From contig JAEUJD010000084.1 of NCBI GenBank assembly GCA_016793015.1, positions 1 through 40,881 of the forward strand: a stretch of DNA of 40,881 nt. Direction: 5' to 3'. The position numbers and the translations under genes were made by a program. How positions within the stretch are numbered: position 1 is the stretch's first letter; every line of letters starts with the position of its first letter. The notes under the pieces are model-generated. The model did no database searches and was not told where the DNA came from. It saw only the letters and a program-made list of their open reading frames with translations. This DNA comes from Phycisphaerales bacterium (GTDB taxonomy: Bacteria > Planctomycetota > Phycisphaerae > Phycisphaerales > UBA1924). Of the stretch, positions 1 to 9,103 are shown piece by piece.

Positions 1-1
1 C

Positions 2-1180
2 GACGAGAACGACGCGAGCGAACTGATCCGTGAGGCAACGCAGCGCATCTTCAAGTGGACCGGCAAAGCCCGCGATCACCAGCTCTATAAAGACCTCTGC
101 GATGCCGGGTTCAAGATTGCCGCGGACATCGCGTGCTTCGAATCGCACCACCTGAATCACTTGACGCCCAACACTTTCTCGATGGACCTGTACACGGCGG
201 CGATGAAGCTCTGCATGGGTGAGATGCCGGAAGCGGAGTTCCGCAAGCGGGCGACCACCACGCTCACCCGCTTGCTCTCGTTCGCCGACCGCGACTTCAT
301 GAAGCTGCACTTCAAGCATCTGACACGCGAGCAGATCGATGCGTTGCCCACGGCAAATCCGGGGCCGGGGGCCGTCGAGATCGCGGCACTGGTCGATGCA
401 CTTGTTGCTCGGCTTCGCCAGCCCGATCTGCAACTCACCACACTCAGGCATTCGGGCTTCAAGGATTTCACCGAAGGCCCGGCACACGACACGCCGGTTC
501 TGCTCCGGCAGGACGCGTACAAGGCGCTCACCGAGCCCGTCACCTTCACCAACAGCGACGGCACAAAGGTTGAAACGACGCACACCGCACGCTTTGGCGA
601 GATCGAGCAGCGCTTCTACGCGACGACACCCGCCGGACGCGATCTGTACGACAAGTGCCTTACGCAGAACGATGCGGCACGCGACAAGGACCCTTCGATT
701 GTCAAGCGGGATTTCGCTGCCTTTGAATCACAGGCCGCCGGTGCATTCGCACGGTTTCCCAAGACTCTCCGCGAACTGGTGGACAAGAACATTGTGTACG
801 GTCGTTATGCCCCGACGCAGAAGGGCCTCTCCGCGAACGGGGCCGTTCAATACACCGACATGCGTGAGCTCGTCGCGCAGGGCTTCGCGCAGATCGAGGG
901 CCTTCGCTACGAGGATTTCCTCCCCGTGAGTGCCGCCGGAATTTTCGCGTCGAATCTGAATCAGTACGGGACAAAGGCCACCGCGGTCGAGCGCCCCGTC
1001 TACACCAAGGCGCGGCTCGAAGAGATCATGGGCAAGAACATCATCGAATCCGATGCGGTCTATCTGGGCATTCAGGCGCGCTCGATACTCGACACCTATT
1101 CGAAGCTCGGCCTCCTCGAAAAGTTGCCTGCCGCGCAGCGCACAGAACTCGAATCGCAGGCCTCCGCTGTTCCGGCGTGA
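2..1180 (+). CDS. DUF1338 family (HglS/YdcJ-like) 2-oxoadipate dioxygenase/decarboxylase homologue, 5' partial
   Basis: The frame is open from the left edge, so the N-terminus lies outside the window; 392 residues are visible of a family usually ~450 long. Family-type blocks are HLNHLTPNTF near the visible start, THTARFGEIEQR in the middle and YEDFLPVSAAGIF towards the end. Characterised DUF1338 members (Pseudomonas putida HglS) are Fe(II) enzymes converting 2-oxoadipate to 2-hydroxyglutarate in D-lysine catabolism, with a His-His-Glu metal site. The His of HTARFGEIEQR and the Glu of YEDFLPVS are probably the second and third ligands; the first would be in the missing part. Substrate here is inferred only. 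A TTG at 161 is an internal codon, since homology runs upstream of it. The gene converges with the receiver protein ending at 1412. Confidence 0.8.
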   Translation, partial: DENDASELIREATQRIFKWTGKARDHQLYKDLCDAGFKIAADIACFESHHLNHLTPNTFSMDLYTAAMKLCMGEMPEAEFRKRATTTLTRLLSFADRDFMKLHFKHLTREQIDALPTANPGPGAVEIAALVDALVARLRQPDLQLTTLRHSGFKDFTEGPAHDTPVLLRQDAYKALTEPVTFTNSDGTKVETTHTARFGEIEQRFYATTPAGRDLYDKCLTQNDAARDKDPSIVKRDFAAFESQAAGAFARFPKTLRELVDKNIVYGRYAPTQKGLSANGAVQYTDMRELVAQGFAQIEGLRYEDFLPVSAAGIFASNLNQYGTKATAVERPVYTKARLEEIMGKNIIESDAVYLGIQARSILDTYSKLGLLEKLPAAQRTELESQASAVPA

Positions 1181-1411
1181 ACACTCCGAAGCTCCTTCAC
1201 CAGATTCTCAACCCTGCGTGAGGAAGGATGAGATTCTGGAAGGATCGGGACGAGAGAGGGATGACTTCTTCAGTGCGTCGCGAGGGAGGGCGCAACGGCC
1301 CCTTCGCTTCGCTCGGGCTCGTACGGCACGTCGCCGGGCGCTTCGAGCGCCTTCGCCGCAAACACGTACTTGAAAGGGGACATCGCCAGAAGCAGCGCAA
1401 ACCCGCGCCGA
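1181..1411. other. Intergenic region between two convergent genes
   Basis: No convincing gene. It contains a perfect 6-bp hairpin with a 3-nt loop (GGCGCT-TCG-AGCGCC, 1337-1351) that could help terminate transcription, but no T-tract follows on either strand. A 37-codon minus-strand ORF (1270-1383) is open but looks like dispersed-repeat sequence (PERSEG-type peptide) rather than a protein. Confidence 0.4.
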
Positions 1412-3178
1412 TCACTTGCCTTTCAAGGCCTTCTTCACTGTCTCCACCAGCTGCTCGATCTGGAACGGCTTGAACAGCACGCTCTGAAGGCCTTCCTGGC
1501 TCGCACGCACGATCGAGTGGTGCGGGTCGTAGCCGAAGCCGGTCATGAGGATCACCGGAATCTCTGGCCGGTACTTCTTTGCCGCGGCAAACACTTCGTA
1601 CCCGTTGTGATCCGGCATGCGGATATCGCTTACGACCAGGTCATAGGGAACTTCCTGCTCGATTGCCGCGGTTTCGAGGGCCTTGATCGCTTCGCCCCCT
1701 CCATCGCAGACTGTTACGCGAGCGCCGCGATTCCGCAGGACGCTGCCGATGATCTGCCTGATCTTGGGCTGATCGTCCGCCACCAGCACTCGCCGGCCTT
1801 GCAGGATCGGATCAAGCGTGCGGTTCTCCATCGCTTTTTCGACGCCCAACAGCGTCTGAGGGCCGCTCGCGACGTCGCGCACTCGGGACCGGATCGCTTC
1901 GACATCCCGCAGGATTCGGGCCACATGAGCGCTCGTGGTCGGATCGTCGGCGACGAACTGCTGCAGAAACTCCACCTGCTGCACGATGTCGGCGAGCGGT
2001 TCGGCGAGCTCACCTTCGACGCGCCCGCTCACGCTCAGATTCGTCGTCGTCCGCTCGACAACCAGATTCTCCTGCATGTGCACGGCCATCGCGATGTACC
2101 GCGCGAAGATCTCGGCGAGCTGCCGGTCGTCATCATCGAACGCCGCTTCTTCCTGGCTTTCGATGTTCAGAATTCCGATCACCTTGTCGTGCAGACGCAG
2201 CGGCACAGTGAGGCTCGATCGCGCGCCGTGCAGGCCCGGAAGGAACAATTCGTCCTTGCTCGTGTCGTCGCAGATATAGCTCTTGCCGGTGGCCGCAACC
2301 CATCCGCTGATGCCGTTGCCTTCGGGCTTCGCGAAGATATCGAACGCCTCGTACTCACTGGGCAAACCAACTTTGATCACAAGTTCCAGCCGCCCCGAAC
2401 GTGCATCCAAAAGCCGGATCGCGAAGTGGTCAAAACGCAGAAGGTCGCGCGAGAACCGCACGACCTTATCTTCCAGCACCTTCAATCTTTCCGCGGCATT
2501 CAGTTTTCGCACCGCGTCGGCATCAAGCGTGAAAAGCTCCGCTCCCGCCCGGTCGATCGCGTCCATCCGGAGTCGGACGCGATTCGCCGCCGTGACGTCT
2601 CGAATAACGAGCGCCACAAGTTGTTCCTGTTCTGCGCCCGGTGTCGGGATCGGCAGACCCGGAAAGTTCGGGGCGACGAGCGAGACCAGCACCTCGTAAT
2701 ACCGCGAACCGTCCGCCGAGGTCAGTTCCAGCCGTTGGCTTGGCTCCGTCTCGGGCTTGACACCGTCTGCGGCCAGCCCGGCCGCCAGACCCAGCTTCTG
2801 ATGCTCGATGAGCTCGGACCCGACTTCCCTTGCAGCGACATTGAGCAGGTCGGCGGTTCGGGGGTCGTAACCCTGGAACAGATCGTTCGCCCAGAGCCGC
2901 TCGCCGCTTCGCGAGAAGAGCGACACGCCCTCACCGATCGCGTTGAGCAGCGAGACCGACCAAGCGGGTCCCTCGGTTCTACCGAGCGTTGCCCCATTCG
3001 ATGGCTTGTCCTGGCGCTCACCTGAAACCAACGGACGAACCCCCTGATCTCCCGCTCCGGGAGAATGCTCGACGGGACCGACGGTCACCTCGAACGATTC
3101 CCGAAGCCGATCCTTCAATCGTGAAGCATCGGCCCCTTCGCCGGAGAAGACGACGAGTTTTGGCCGGTCATCGGGCAT
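1412..3178 (-). CDS. PAS-GAF sensor with C-terminal response-regulator receiver domain
   Basis: 588 residues starting at ATG 3178. Segments in order: a short N-terminal stretch resembling a degenerate receiver (PKLVVFSGEG); a PAS-like domain (about 77-205, LLNAIGEGVSLFSRSGERLW); a GAF domain (about 210-365, ending TVPLRLHDKVIGILNIES); a helical linker (about 370-455); and a full receiver domain (462-588). Receiver residues are intact: acidic pair D468/D469, phospho-acceptor D518 in VVSDIRMPD, T546 and K570. The helical linker sits where a histidine-kinase dimerisation domain would be, but no phosphorylatable H-box and no ATPase domain are seen, so it cannot be a hybrid kinase as it stands. 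It probably senses a small molecule or redox state and is phosphorylated by a kinase encoded elsewhere. Output is unknown. Confidence 0.85.
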   Translation of the reverse strand: MPDDRPKLVVFSGEGADASRLKDRLRESFEVTVGPVEHSPGAGDQGVRPLVSGERQDKPSNGATLGRTEGPAWSVSLLNAIGEGVSLFSRSGERLWANDLFQGYDPRTADLLNVAAREVGSELIEHQKLGLAAGLAADGVKPETEPSQRLELTSADGSRYYEVLVSLVAPNFPGLPIPTPGAEQEQLVALVIRDVTAANRVRLRMDAIDRAGAELFTLDADAVRKLNAAERLKVLEDKVVRFSRDLLRFDHFAIRLLDARSGRLELVIKVGLPSEYEAFDIFAKPEGNGISGWVAATGKSYICDDTSKDELFLPGLHGARSSLTVPLRLHDKVIGILNIESQEEAAFDDDDRQLAEIFARYIAMAVHMQENLVVERTTTNLSVSGRVEGELAEPLADIVQQVEFLQQFVADDPTTSAHVARILRDVEAIRSRVRDVASGPQTLLGVEKAMENRTLDPILQGRRVLVADDQPKIRQIIGSVLRNRGARVTVCDGGGEAIKALETAAIEQEVPYDLVVSDIRMPDHNGYEVFAAAKKYRPEIPVILMTGFGYDPHHSIVRASQEGLQSVLFKPFQIEQLVETVKKALKGK

Positions 3179-3459
3179 CCGGGCCAGCAGCCTGTTCGAG
3201 AAGTCTTACGAACACGTTGCGACCGAGTGTAGCGGATGACGCAAATCGCGCCGCCTCAATTCGGCCGCGGAATCGAACACATTCCCCCTCCACCATCCCT
3301 CAACCCTCCACCAAGCCTTTTCTGCCTCCACCATCCGTGCTTCGACGCAATTTCCGCGCGGGCACCGTTTTTGACGGCCCGGAAACCCCGCCAGCCGAAC
3401 TTCTCCTGATATCGTCCCGCTCCCCGATTCCGCATCAACCGTCCGAGAATGCCGCATTT
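3179..3459. other. Divergent intergenic/promoter region
   Basis: Separates the minus-strand receiver gene from the plus-strand ABC operon, so promoters for both should lie here. No confident -35/-10 or sigma-54 element was found. The middle (about 3284-3345) is pyrimidine-rich with repeated CTCCACCA(T/A) units, probably a decayed dispersed repeat. Confidence 0.4.
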
Positions 3460-4437
3460 ATGCTCGACGTCCGCGACATCCACAAGTGGTACGGCCCGTT
3501 TCATGCTGTGCGGGGTGTTTCATTCGCCGCCCGGCGCGGCGAGGTCGTCGGCCTGCTTGGGCCCAACGGCGCGGGAAAGACCACGTCCATCCGGATGATC
3601 ACCGGCGTCTTTCCGCCCTCTCGCGGCAGCATCACGATCGACGGCCTGTCCATCCAAACCGACCCAGAGGCATCCCGTCGGCGTATCGGGTATCTACCCG
3701 AGTCCGCGCCGCTCTACCCGGAGATGAGCGTCACCGGATATCTGTCGTATCGTGCCAGGTTGTTTGGCGTGCCAGCGGCGGATCGGCCCGGTGCCATCGA
3801 ACGGGCGCTCTCACTCACCTCGCTCGAAGAAGTCCGCCGAAAGCGCATCAGCGCACTCTCGAAGGGATTTCGCCAGCGCGTCGGACTGGCGGCGGCCGCT
3901 CTGCACCGACCCGGACTCCTCGTCCTTGATGAACCCGCGAACGGCCTCGATCCGACGCAAATCCGCCAGATGCGCGAAACTATCCGCTCACTCGCGAACG
4001 ACTCGTGCGTGCTGCTCAGTTCGCACATCCTGAGCGAAGTCGAGCTGACCTGCGATCGCGTTATCGTCATCGCGGCCGGACGCGTGCTTGCGGATGGAAC
4101 ACCGGCGGAGCTTCGAGAGCGTCACGCGCCCGAGAGCGCGATCCAAATCGAAGTTGCGGAATCCGAGGCGACCGCCGCGACCATTGCGGTTCGTTCGGCC
4201 CCGGGCGTTGCCGGAGTTGAGAGCGGCAAGAGCGAGAACGGCTGGCGTCTTCTCCGCGCGCGGCTCCGGACCACGAAAGAAGCATCTGTCCCCGAACAAC
4301 TCGCGGCCGTCGCACGCTCGCTCCACGACATCGGCGTTGTGCCCCGCATGCTGGCACCTGATGCGCCGGGACTTGAGCGCGTGTTCCACTCGCTGCTCGA
4401 ATCGCCCGGCGCAATCGATACCGAAAGGGCGGCATGA
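3460..4437 (+). CDS. ABC transporter ATP-binding protein (GldA-like, ABC-2 type)
   Basis: 325 residues from ATG 3460, chosen because the ABC domain begins immediately after it (MLDVRDIHKWYG); the open frame upstream has no family similarity. Walker A GPNGAGKT is at 34-41, the signature reads LSKGF (133-137, usual in ABC-2 export families), and Walker B with catalytic Glu is LLVLDEP (153-159). A ~100-residue C-terminal regulatory tail follows (about 220-325), as in GldA and drug-export ATPases. It hydrolyses ATP on the cytoplasmic face to drive the permease encoded next. The stop overlaps the permease start (ATGA), so the two are translationally coupled. Substrate unknown. Confidence 0.9.
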   Translation: MLDVRDIHKWYGPFHAVRGVSFAARRGEVVGLLGPNGAGKTTSIRMITGVFPPSRGSITIDGLSIQTDPEASRRRIGYLPESAPLYPEMSVTGYLSYRARLFGVPAADRPGAIERALSLTSLEEVRRKRISALSKGFRQRVGLAAAALHRPGLLVLDEPANGLDPTQIRQMRETIRSLANDSCVLLSSHILSEVELTCDRVIVIAAGRVLADGTPAELRERHAPESAIQIEVAESEATAATIAVRSAPGVAGVESGKSENGWRLLRARLRTTKEASVPEQLAAVARSLHDIGVVPRMLAPDAPGLERVFHSLLESPGAIDTERAA

Positions 4438-5156
4438 GCGCCACCCTGACGATCGCCAGGCGCGAACTTTCTTCCTATTTCCGCCTCCCGGTGGGCTGGT
4501 TCACTATCGCGCTCTTTCTCTTTCTATGCGGCTGCGTCTTCGGGCTTGTGGTGCTCGCGCCCGGGCGGGTCGCGAGTTTGCGGGCGTTCTTCGGCGGCGC
4601 GGGCTGGATACTGCTGCCGGTCGTTCCCGCGATCAGCATGCGGCTTTTCAGCGAAGAGATGCGCAGCGGCACGATCGAGCCGCTCATCACTTCGCCCGCC
4701 CGTGAATTCTCGATCGTCCTCGGCAAGTTCTTCGGTGCGGGTGCCATGCTCGCGCTCATGCTTCTGCCGACGCTCCTTTACGCCGGAGTGCTCGCCCGCG
4801 TCTCGGCCCGGCCTCCCGAAGCGGGGCAGCTCATCGCGGGATATCTGAGCCTGCTGCTCCCCGGAATTTTCTACCTCTCGATCGGCACGCTCTGTTCCGC
4901 TCTCACCAACAACCAGACGCTCGCATTTCTCGCGACACTCTTTGTGCTGTTGGCGCTCATGCTTGCGTCCGCGCTCGCACCGGCGATTGCGCCGGCGTTT
5001 CTCCAACCCGCGCTCGCGTGGATCTCCTTCGATTCCCGCATCCAGGACTTTGCCAAGGGCATCATCGACCTTCGGCACGTCGTCTTCTTCCTTGCCGCCA
5101 GCGTCCTGCCCATCCTCCTCGCCGGCACTGCGCTCCGCGCCCGGAGACTTGGCTGA
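4434..5156 (+). CDS. ABC-2 type permease (GldF-like)
   Basis: 240 residues, six predicted membrane helices (first about 20-44, last about 215-233). The segment RLFSEEMRSGTIEPLITSP after helix 2 is the conserved cytoplasmic loop of ABC-2/GldF permeases that couples to the ATPase. It overlaps the ATPase gene by 4 nt and the following GldG-like gene by 1 nt (TGATG), giving a tightly coupled three-gene operon. In Bacteroidetes, GldA-GldF-GldG is linked to gliding motility, but the same trio is widespread in Planctomycetota with no established substrate, so gliding should not be inferred. Confidence 0.88.
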   Translation: MSATLTIARRELSSYFRLPVGWFTIALFLFLCGCVFGLVVLAPGRVASLRAFFGGAGWILLPVVPAISMRLFSEEMRSGTIEPLITSPAREFSIVLGKFFGAGAMLALMLLPTLLYAGVLARVSARPPEAGQLIAGYLSLLLPGIFYLSIGTLCSALTNNQTLAFLATLFVLLALMLASALAPAIAPAFLQPALAWISFDSRIQDFAKGIIDLRHVVFFLAASVLPILLAGTALRARRLG

Positions 5157-7303
5157 TGCGCCGGCTTTCTTTCTGGCTCTGGACCATGCTCGGCCTCCTC
5201 GCGGCAGTCGCCTCCATCGCGTTCGCCAACGTGATCGCCGCCCGATTCGCCCCGCGCTTTGATGTCACGGCTTCGGGCGAACACCGGCTCAGCCCCCGCG
5301 CCGAGGTCGTGCTGGCCCGTCTCTCGGCTCCCGCCCGGCTCATTGTCGCCGCCGATTTTCAGCGCGTCAGCCCAGAGGCCTTTCGCGATACCAACGACGT
5401 ACTCGACCGCTTCACCCGCACCGGCAAGCTCGAACTCGCCCTCATCGATCTCGGTTCCCCCGCGGGCCAGAAGCAGTATCAGGACATTCTCGCCGAACTG
5501 ATCGCACGCGACCGATCCGAGCTGCAATCGCAGGCCGCGGCCGTCCGCTCCGCGGCAACGGCTGCGTCCGAAGTGGCGGCGTGGACACAGACCGCGCTCT
5601 CCCGCACGCTCGACGACCTGCGTTCGGCGCTTCCGCAAGGCACCTCGGGACCGGTCCAGCAGGCTCGGGCCGCGCTCGAACAGCGGGCCGCCGGCGCACG
5701 CATCGCCGGCCGCGATCTCGCGGGGGCGCTCGCGAAGATCGAGGAACCACTGAACAACAGAATCGGCGATCTCGAGCTCCCCGCCACCGACCGCGCAAGC
5801 GATGCACTCCGTCGAGACATCCGCACGGCGGCAGACCAAGTCAGCCAGATCGTCGGCGAAGTGCGCCGCTTGTCGCGTCAATCCGAACTGGGCGATCCAT
5901 TCACTTCCCGCGCGACAATCGCCTCCGATGCAATCGCGAAGCAGCGGGATCGGCTCTCTGTCATCGCCGAATCGCTCGCGCGCCTCCCACGCCCGGGCGT
6001 GCTCCGCGTTGCCTCGGCGCTCCGGCAATCCGCCGCGGCGATCATCGTTCCGCCGACCGGCAGCCGTCTCACCGCGATTCCGCTCGAAGAACTCTTCCCC
6101 GCCCGCGAGATTGTGCTCTCGGCCGGCGCCCGCGCCGACAACCGGCGGCGCGTCGAAGAATTTCTCACCGCCTCGCTGGCATCGACGCTGCTGGAAAAGC
6201 CGCCGATCGCCGTCTTTGTACACGCAGAAGAACGCCCGTATGTCCTGGACGCCCCGTTCCTCGAACATCTGCGCAGCGGACTGCTGATGAAGGGAATCGA
6301 CATCGCGGAATGGTCGGTGCTGCTCGAGCCCGAGCCCTCCGGCCTCGCGCGGCTGGATCCGTCGCGCTCGCGCCCCGCGGTCTACATTGTTCTTCCACCA
6401 GATTCCACGACTGCTGCACGCCCCGGTGAACAGCGTGGCGGCATCGAGCGTTCGCAGCGCCTGGGCGGCGCTGTGGACAAACTCGCGGCCGACCACCAGA
6501 ACATTCTGCTGAGTCTTAACCCGTCGATCCAGCGGACGTACGGCGATGCCGATCCGTTCCTCCCGGTCCTTCAACGCTTTGGACTCGAAAGTGCCGCGGG
6601 CAAGCCGCTGTTTACCGAGCGGTTCGACCAGGGCAAGCGTGAAGTGGAAACCGATCGGACAGTCATCGCGGGTAGCGCGAGCGGCACGGGAAGCACGGCC
6701 GACAGGCCCGAGCCCGGAACGAACCCGGTCTTCGGCGCGATCCGTGGCCTGCCTACATATCTCCCGTGGCCGATCGGGCTCAAGCCGGCTCCAAACATCG
6801 CATCGGCCGCGACCCCGCTGTTGCAGGTACCCGGCGATGACAGCGTGTGGGGCGAATCAAGCTGGCTTTTGATCTGGCAGACTCCCCGCGCTCAGCGCGC
6901 AGCGCTTGCCGGCTCACCCAAGTTCGATCCGGGCAAGGATGATCGCGGGCCGTGGTGGGTGGCGATCGCGTCGGAGATCCCCGCTTCGGCCGCGGCGCCT
7001 GCGCAGCGCATGCTCGCCGTCGGATCAAGCGGCTGGTTCTTTGATTCTCTGACACAGCCGGGAGTGCAGGTTGATGGGCGAGTCGTTTCGCCCTTCCCCG
7101 GAAATCAGGAACTGTTCGATTCATCGGTTTATTGGCTGGCGTTTGCCGACGATCTGATTGCCCAAAGCCCGCAGGCCAGCTCCGTCCCGCTGATCGCCAG
7201 CATCGATCCCGCGCGCTTGCTCTGGCTGAGGCTGATCATCATCTTTGGCCTTCCGCTCTGCGTGCTCGCCCTGGGAGTCGTCCACCGCGCCGTCTTTGGA
7301 TGA
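5156..7303 (+). CDS. GldG-like auxiliary subunit of ABC-2 transporter with long coiled-coil insert
   Basis: 715 residues from ATG 5156, overlapping the permease stop by 1 nt; the open frame further upstream lies inside the permease and is not family sequence. An N-terminal membrane helix (about 6-29) is followed by the GldG-type periplasmic domain (FDVTASGEHRLSPRAEVVL, about 35-110). Next comes an Ala/Arg/Gln-rich helical, probably coiled-coil segment (about 115-285), then a second globular part (about 290-650) and a C-terminal membrane helix (about 687-709). Hairpin topology with both ends in the inner membrane is typical of the ABC_transp_aux/GldG family; the long helical insert is notable. 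A DUF4340 partner, often next in planctomycete loci, is absent: the next gene is convergent. The final 183 nt overlap that gene antisense. Confidence 0.8.
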   Translation: MRRLSFWLWTMLGLLAAVASIAFANVIAARFAPRFDVTASGEHRLSPRAEVVLARLSAPARLIVAADFQRVSPEAFRDTNDVLDRFTRTGKLELALIDLGSPAGQKQYQDILAELIARDRSELQSQAAAVRSAATAASEVAAWTQTALSRTLDDLRSALPQGTSGPVQQARAALEQRAAGARIAGRDLAGALAKIEEPLNNRIGDLELPATDRASDALRRDIRTAADQVSQIVGEVRRLSRQSELGDPFTSRATIASDAIAKQRDRLSVIAESLARLPRPGVLRVASALRQSAAAIIVPPTGSRLTAIPLEELFPAREIVLSAGARADNRRRVEEFLTASLASTLLEKPPIAVFVHAEERPYVLDAPFLEHLRSGLLMKGIDIAEWSVLLEPEPSGLARLDPSRSRPAVYIVLPPDSTTAARPGEQRGGIERSQRLGGAVDKLAADHQNILLSLNPSIQRTYGDADPFLPVLQRFGLESAAGKPLFTERFDQGKREVETDRTVIAGSASGTGSTADRPEPGTNPVFGAIRGLPTYLPWPIGLKPAPNIASAATPLLQVPGDDSVWGESSWLLIWQTPRAQRAALAGSPKFDPGKDDRGPWWVAIASEIPASAAAPAQRMLAVGSSGWFFDSLTQPGVQVDGRVVSPFPGNQELFDSSVYWLAFADDLIAQSPQASSVPLIASIDPARLLWLRLIIIFGLPLCVLALGVVHRAVFG

Positions 7304-7780
7304 CCCCGGATCGGGCGCGTGGCTCTTTGATCCGCGTGTGAACAGCAGGTGCAGTCCGCAGCGCGAGCAGACCCAATCCCGATGCCCGTGCGGCTTGGTC
7401 TCTCCGCCGCACGAGGAGCACGGAAGCGAGTCGCCCTCTGAAAACGCGTGACGCGCGCCGCACTCCGGGCACACGAGCAATTGATTCTCCGGTTCGAGTC
7501 CGATCAGGCTGTATCCGCACCTGCGACAGGCGCTCTCCCGCCTCACCGGCAGGCACGCGATGTATGTTCCCACTACGCCGACAATCGCACCGAACGGTGC
7601 CATCAGGATCATGAAAGAATCGGTTCGCTCGATTCCAAGCAACGCACCCAGCCAGAGGTAGAACCTCGCAACGAACCACACGCCCAGGACGCCCAGAGCT
7701 ACCAGCGCAAAGCCGAGCCATCGCCGGCGCCACGAAAGTGCCGCCCACCAGACGAGTCCGGCATAGGCCACAAAGAGCAT
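7121..7780 (-). CDS. Membrane protein with two cytoplasmic zinc ribbons
   Basis: 219 residues from ATG 7780; a TTG directly before it is an alternative, and GGAAG about 10 nt upstream could serve as ribosome-binding site. Three membrane helices fill about residues 1-75 (last one FMILMAPFGAIVGVVG). Two zinc ribbons follow: CRRCGYSLIGL...VCPECG and LPCSSCGG...VCSRCG, eight cysteines in four CxxC knuckles. The CRRCGY-type ribbon on a small membrane protein is common in Planctomycetota; function unknown. Residues after about 158 are Asp/Lys/Gln-rich with no domain and are entirely antisense to the end of the GldG-like gene, so this tail may be read-through after loss of an earlier stop. Confidence 0.7.
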   Translation of the reverse strand: MLFVAYAGLVWWAALSWRRRWLGFALVALGVLGVWFVARFYLWLGALLGIERTDSFMILMAPFGAIVGVVGTYIACLPVRRESACRRCGYSLIGLEPENQLLVCPECGARHAFSEGDSLPCSSCGGETKPHGHRDWVCSRCGLHLLFTRGSKSHAPDPGSSKDGAVDDSQGEHAERKAKDDDQPQPEQARGIDAGDQRDGAGLRALGNQIVGKRQPINR

Positions 7781-7904
7781 CAAGCAGCAGCTTCCACAAT
7801 CAACGCTCGCGACGAACCCGCAAAAGGTTACGTCGGTGCCGGCGTTCTGGATTCGGTCCGAGGAAAGCAGCCCCAGTGCGCCGCACGGACCACCGGGTTC
7901 GCTC

Positions 7905-9011
7905 CTACCGCCCTGCCTTGAAGAACGTCCGAAGCGATTCGTAGATATCGTCGCGTCCGTTGACCTTGCTGGTGATCAGACGCGGGCCGAGCTCGTCCGC
8001 GGCGCCCTCTTTGAACGCCTCGTTCAGCACGTTGAGAAAGCTGCCGCTGCCGTAGGCGCTCGTCACTTGGCAGTACCCGAACATATTGCAGATCGGGAGC
8101 AACTGCTCTTCAAGGATTTTGACGCACAGCCGATTGTCGGCATCGCTGCTGTTGTCGCCGTCGGAGAAATGGAACAGGTAGGTATTCCAGTCGCTCGGGT
8201 CGTAGTGCGTGTCGATCAGTTCTTTGCAGGCGTTCAACGCGCTGCTGATCCGCGTGCCGCCGTCTTCTCGCACGCTGAAGAAGGTCTTGCGATCGACCTC
8301 CTGCGCCCGGACATCGTGCACGATGAACCGACTCTCGACGCCCTCGTAGTTGCGTTTGAGCCAGGTATCGATCCAGAACGCTTCGAGACGGACCAGTTCT
8401 TTTTGCTCATCGCCCATCGAGCCCGAAACGTCCATCATGTAGACAATCAGCGCGTTGCTCTGCGGCTTCTTGATTTCGTTCCAGCTGCGAAACCGCAGAT
8501 CGTTGCGGATCGGGATGATGACCGGGTTCTCGGCGTCGTACGTGCCGGTCGAGATCTGGCGCTTCAGAGCCTCGCGGTACGTCCGCTTGAAATGCCGCAG
8601 AGCCGCGGGGCCGACCGGCCTGATTCCCGAGTACTTGTCGCGGATCGTCGTCACCCGATGTTCGCCTCGGGGCTTGATGCGGGGCAGCTTCAGCTCCTCC
8701 GCGAGTATGTCCGCAAGCTCCTCCATCGAGACATCGACCTCGAGGATGTGCTTCCCTTCCTGATCGCCGCCCTGCCCGTCCTTGCCGCCGACCGACTGAC
8801 CTTCTTTCCCTTCGCCCATACCGACGCCGCCGGAATTGTCGCCGTAGCGGAACGTCGGGATATCGATGTCGTGCACCGGGATAGAAACGAACCGCTTGCC
8901 CTCGCGGCCGATCAATTCGCCCCGCGAAAGAAACTTGCGCAAGTCACGCCGGATCTTGCCCTGCACGATCTGCCGGAAGCGCTGATGGTCTTGTTCGATC
9001 TTGCTGACCAT
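7905..9011 (-). CDS. yhbH: YhbH/YeaH family (DUF444, UPF0229) protein
   Basis: 368 residues from ATG 9011 (MVSKIEQDHQRF); the frame is open to 9095 but the extra 28 residues are not family-like, and a purine-rich GGGGGA lies about 9 nt upstream of 9011. Layout: N-terminal helical part with RFRQIVQGKIRRDL, a Gly-rich acidic linker (about 57-86), and a VWA-like domain with metal-site motif DVSGSMG (194-200), later HFSDGDN. Family members accompany the PrkA/YeaG Ser kinase and SpoVR in starvation and sporulation loci of Bacillus and Escherichia. Neither partner is next to this copy, so it either acts with distant genes or has a separate role. Confidence 0.92.
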   Translation of the reverse strand: MVSKIEQDHQRFRQIVQGKIRRDLRKFLSRGELIGREGKRFVSIPVHDIDIPTFRYGDNSGGVGMGEGKEGQSVGGKDGQGGDQEGKHILEVDVSMEELADILAEELKLPRIKPRGEHRVTTIRDKYSGIRPVGPAALRHFKRTYREALKRQISTGTYDAENPVIIPIRNDLRFRSWNEIKKPQSNALIVYMMDVSGSMGDEQKELVRLEAFWIDTWLKRNYEGVESRFIVHDVRAQEVDRKTFFSVREDGGTRISSALNACKELIDTHYDPSDWNTYLFHFSDGDNSSDADNRLCVKILEEQLLPICNMFGYCQVTSAYGSGSFLNVLNEAFKEGAADELGPRLITSKVNGRDDIYESLRTFFKAGR

Positions 9012-9103
9012 GCCGATCAGTCCCCCCAATCGCAGCTTCCTGCTCGGAACGGCACAGCCATGCACCGTCCGATTCCATGCGCCGATTCGGGCCAATCGGA
9101 TGC

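Noticed and set aside
1270..1383. 37-codon minus-strand ORF (MSPFKYVFAAKALE...)
   Set aside because: No ribosome-binding site, and its second half is a PERSEG-type dispersed-repeat peptide.
1370..3025. 551-codon plus-strand open frame
   Set aside because: Antisense to the PAS-GAF-receiver gene, whose motifs are clear; His/Arg/Asp-rich composition is typical of a high-GC shadow frame.
7485..7500. GGTTCGAGTCC, T-loop-like
   Set aside because: It is codons for the first zinc ribbon of the membrane protein and has no tRNA fold around it.
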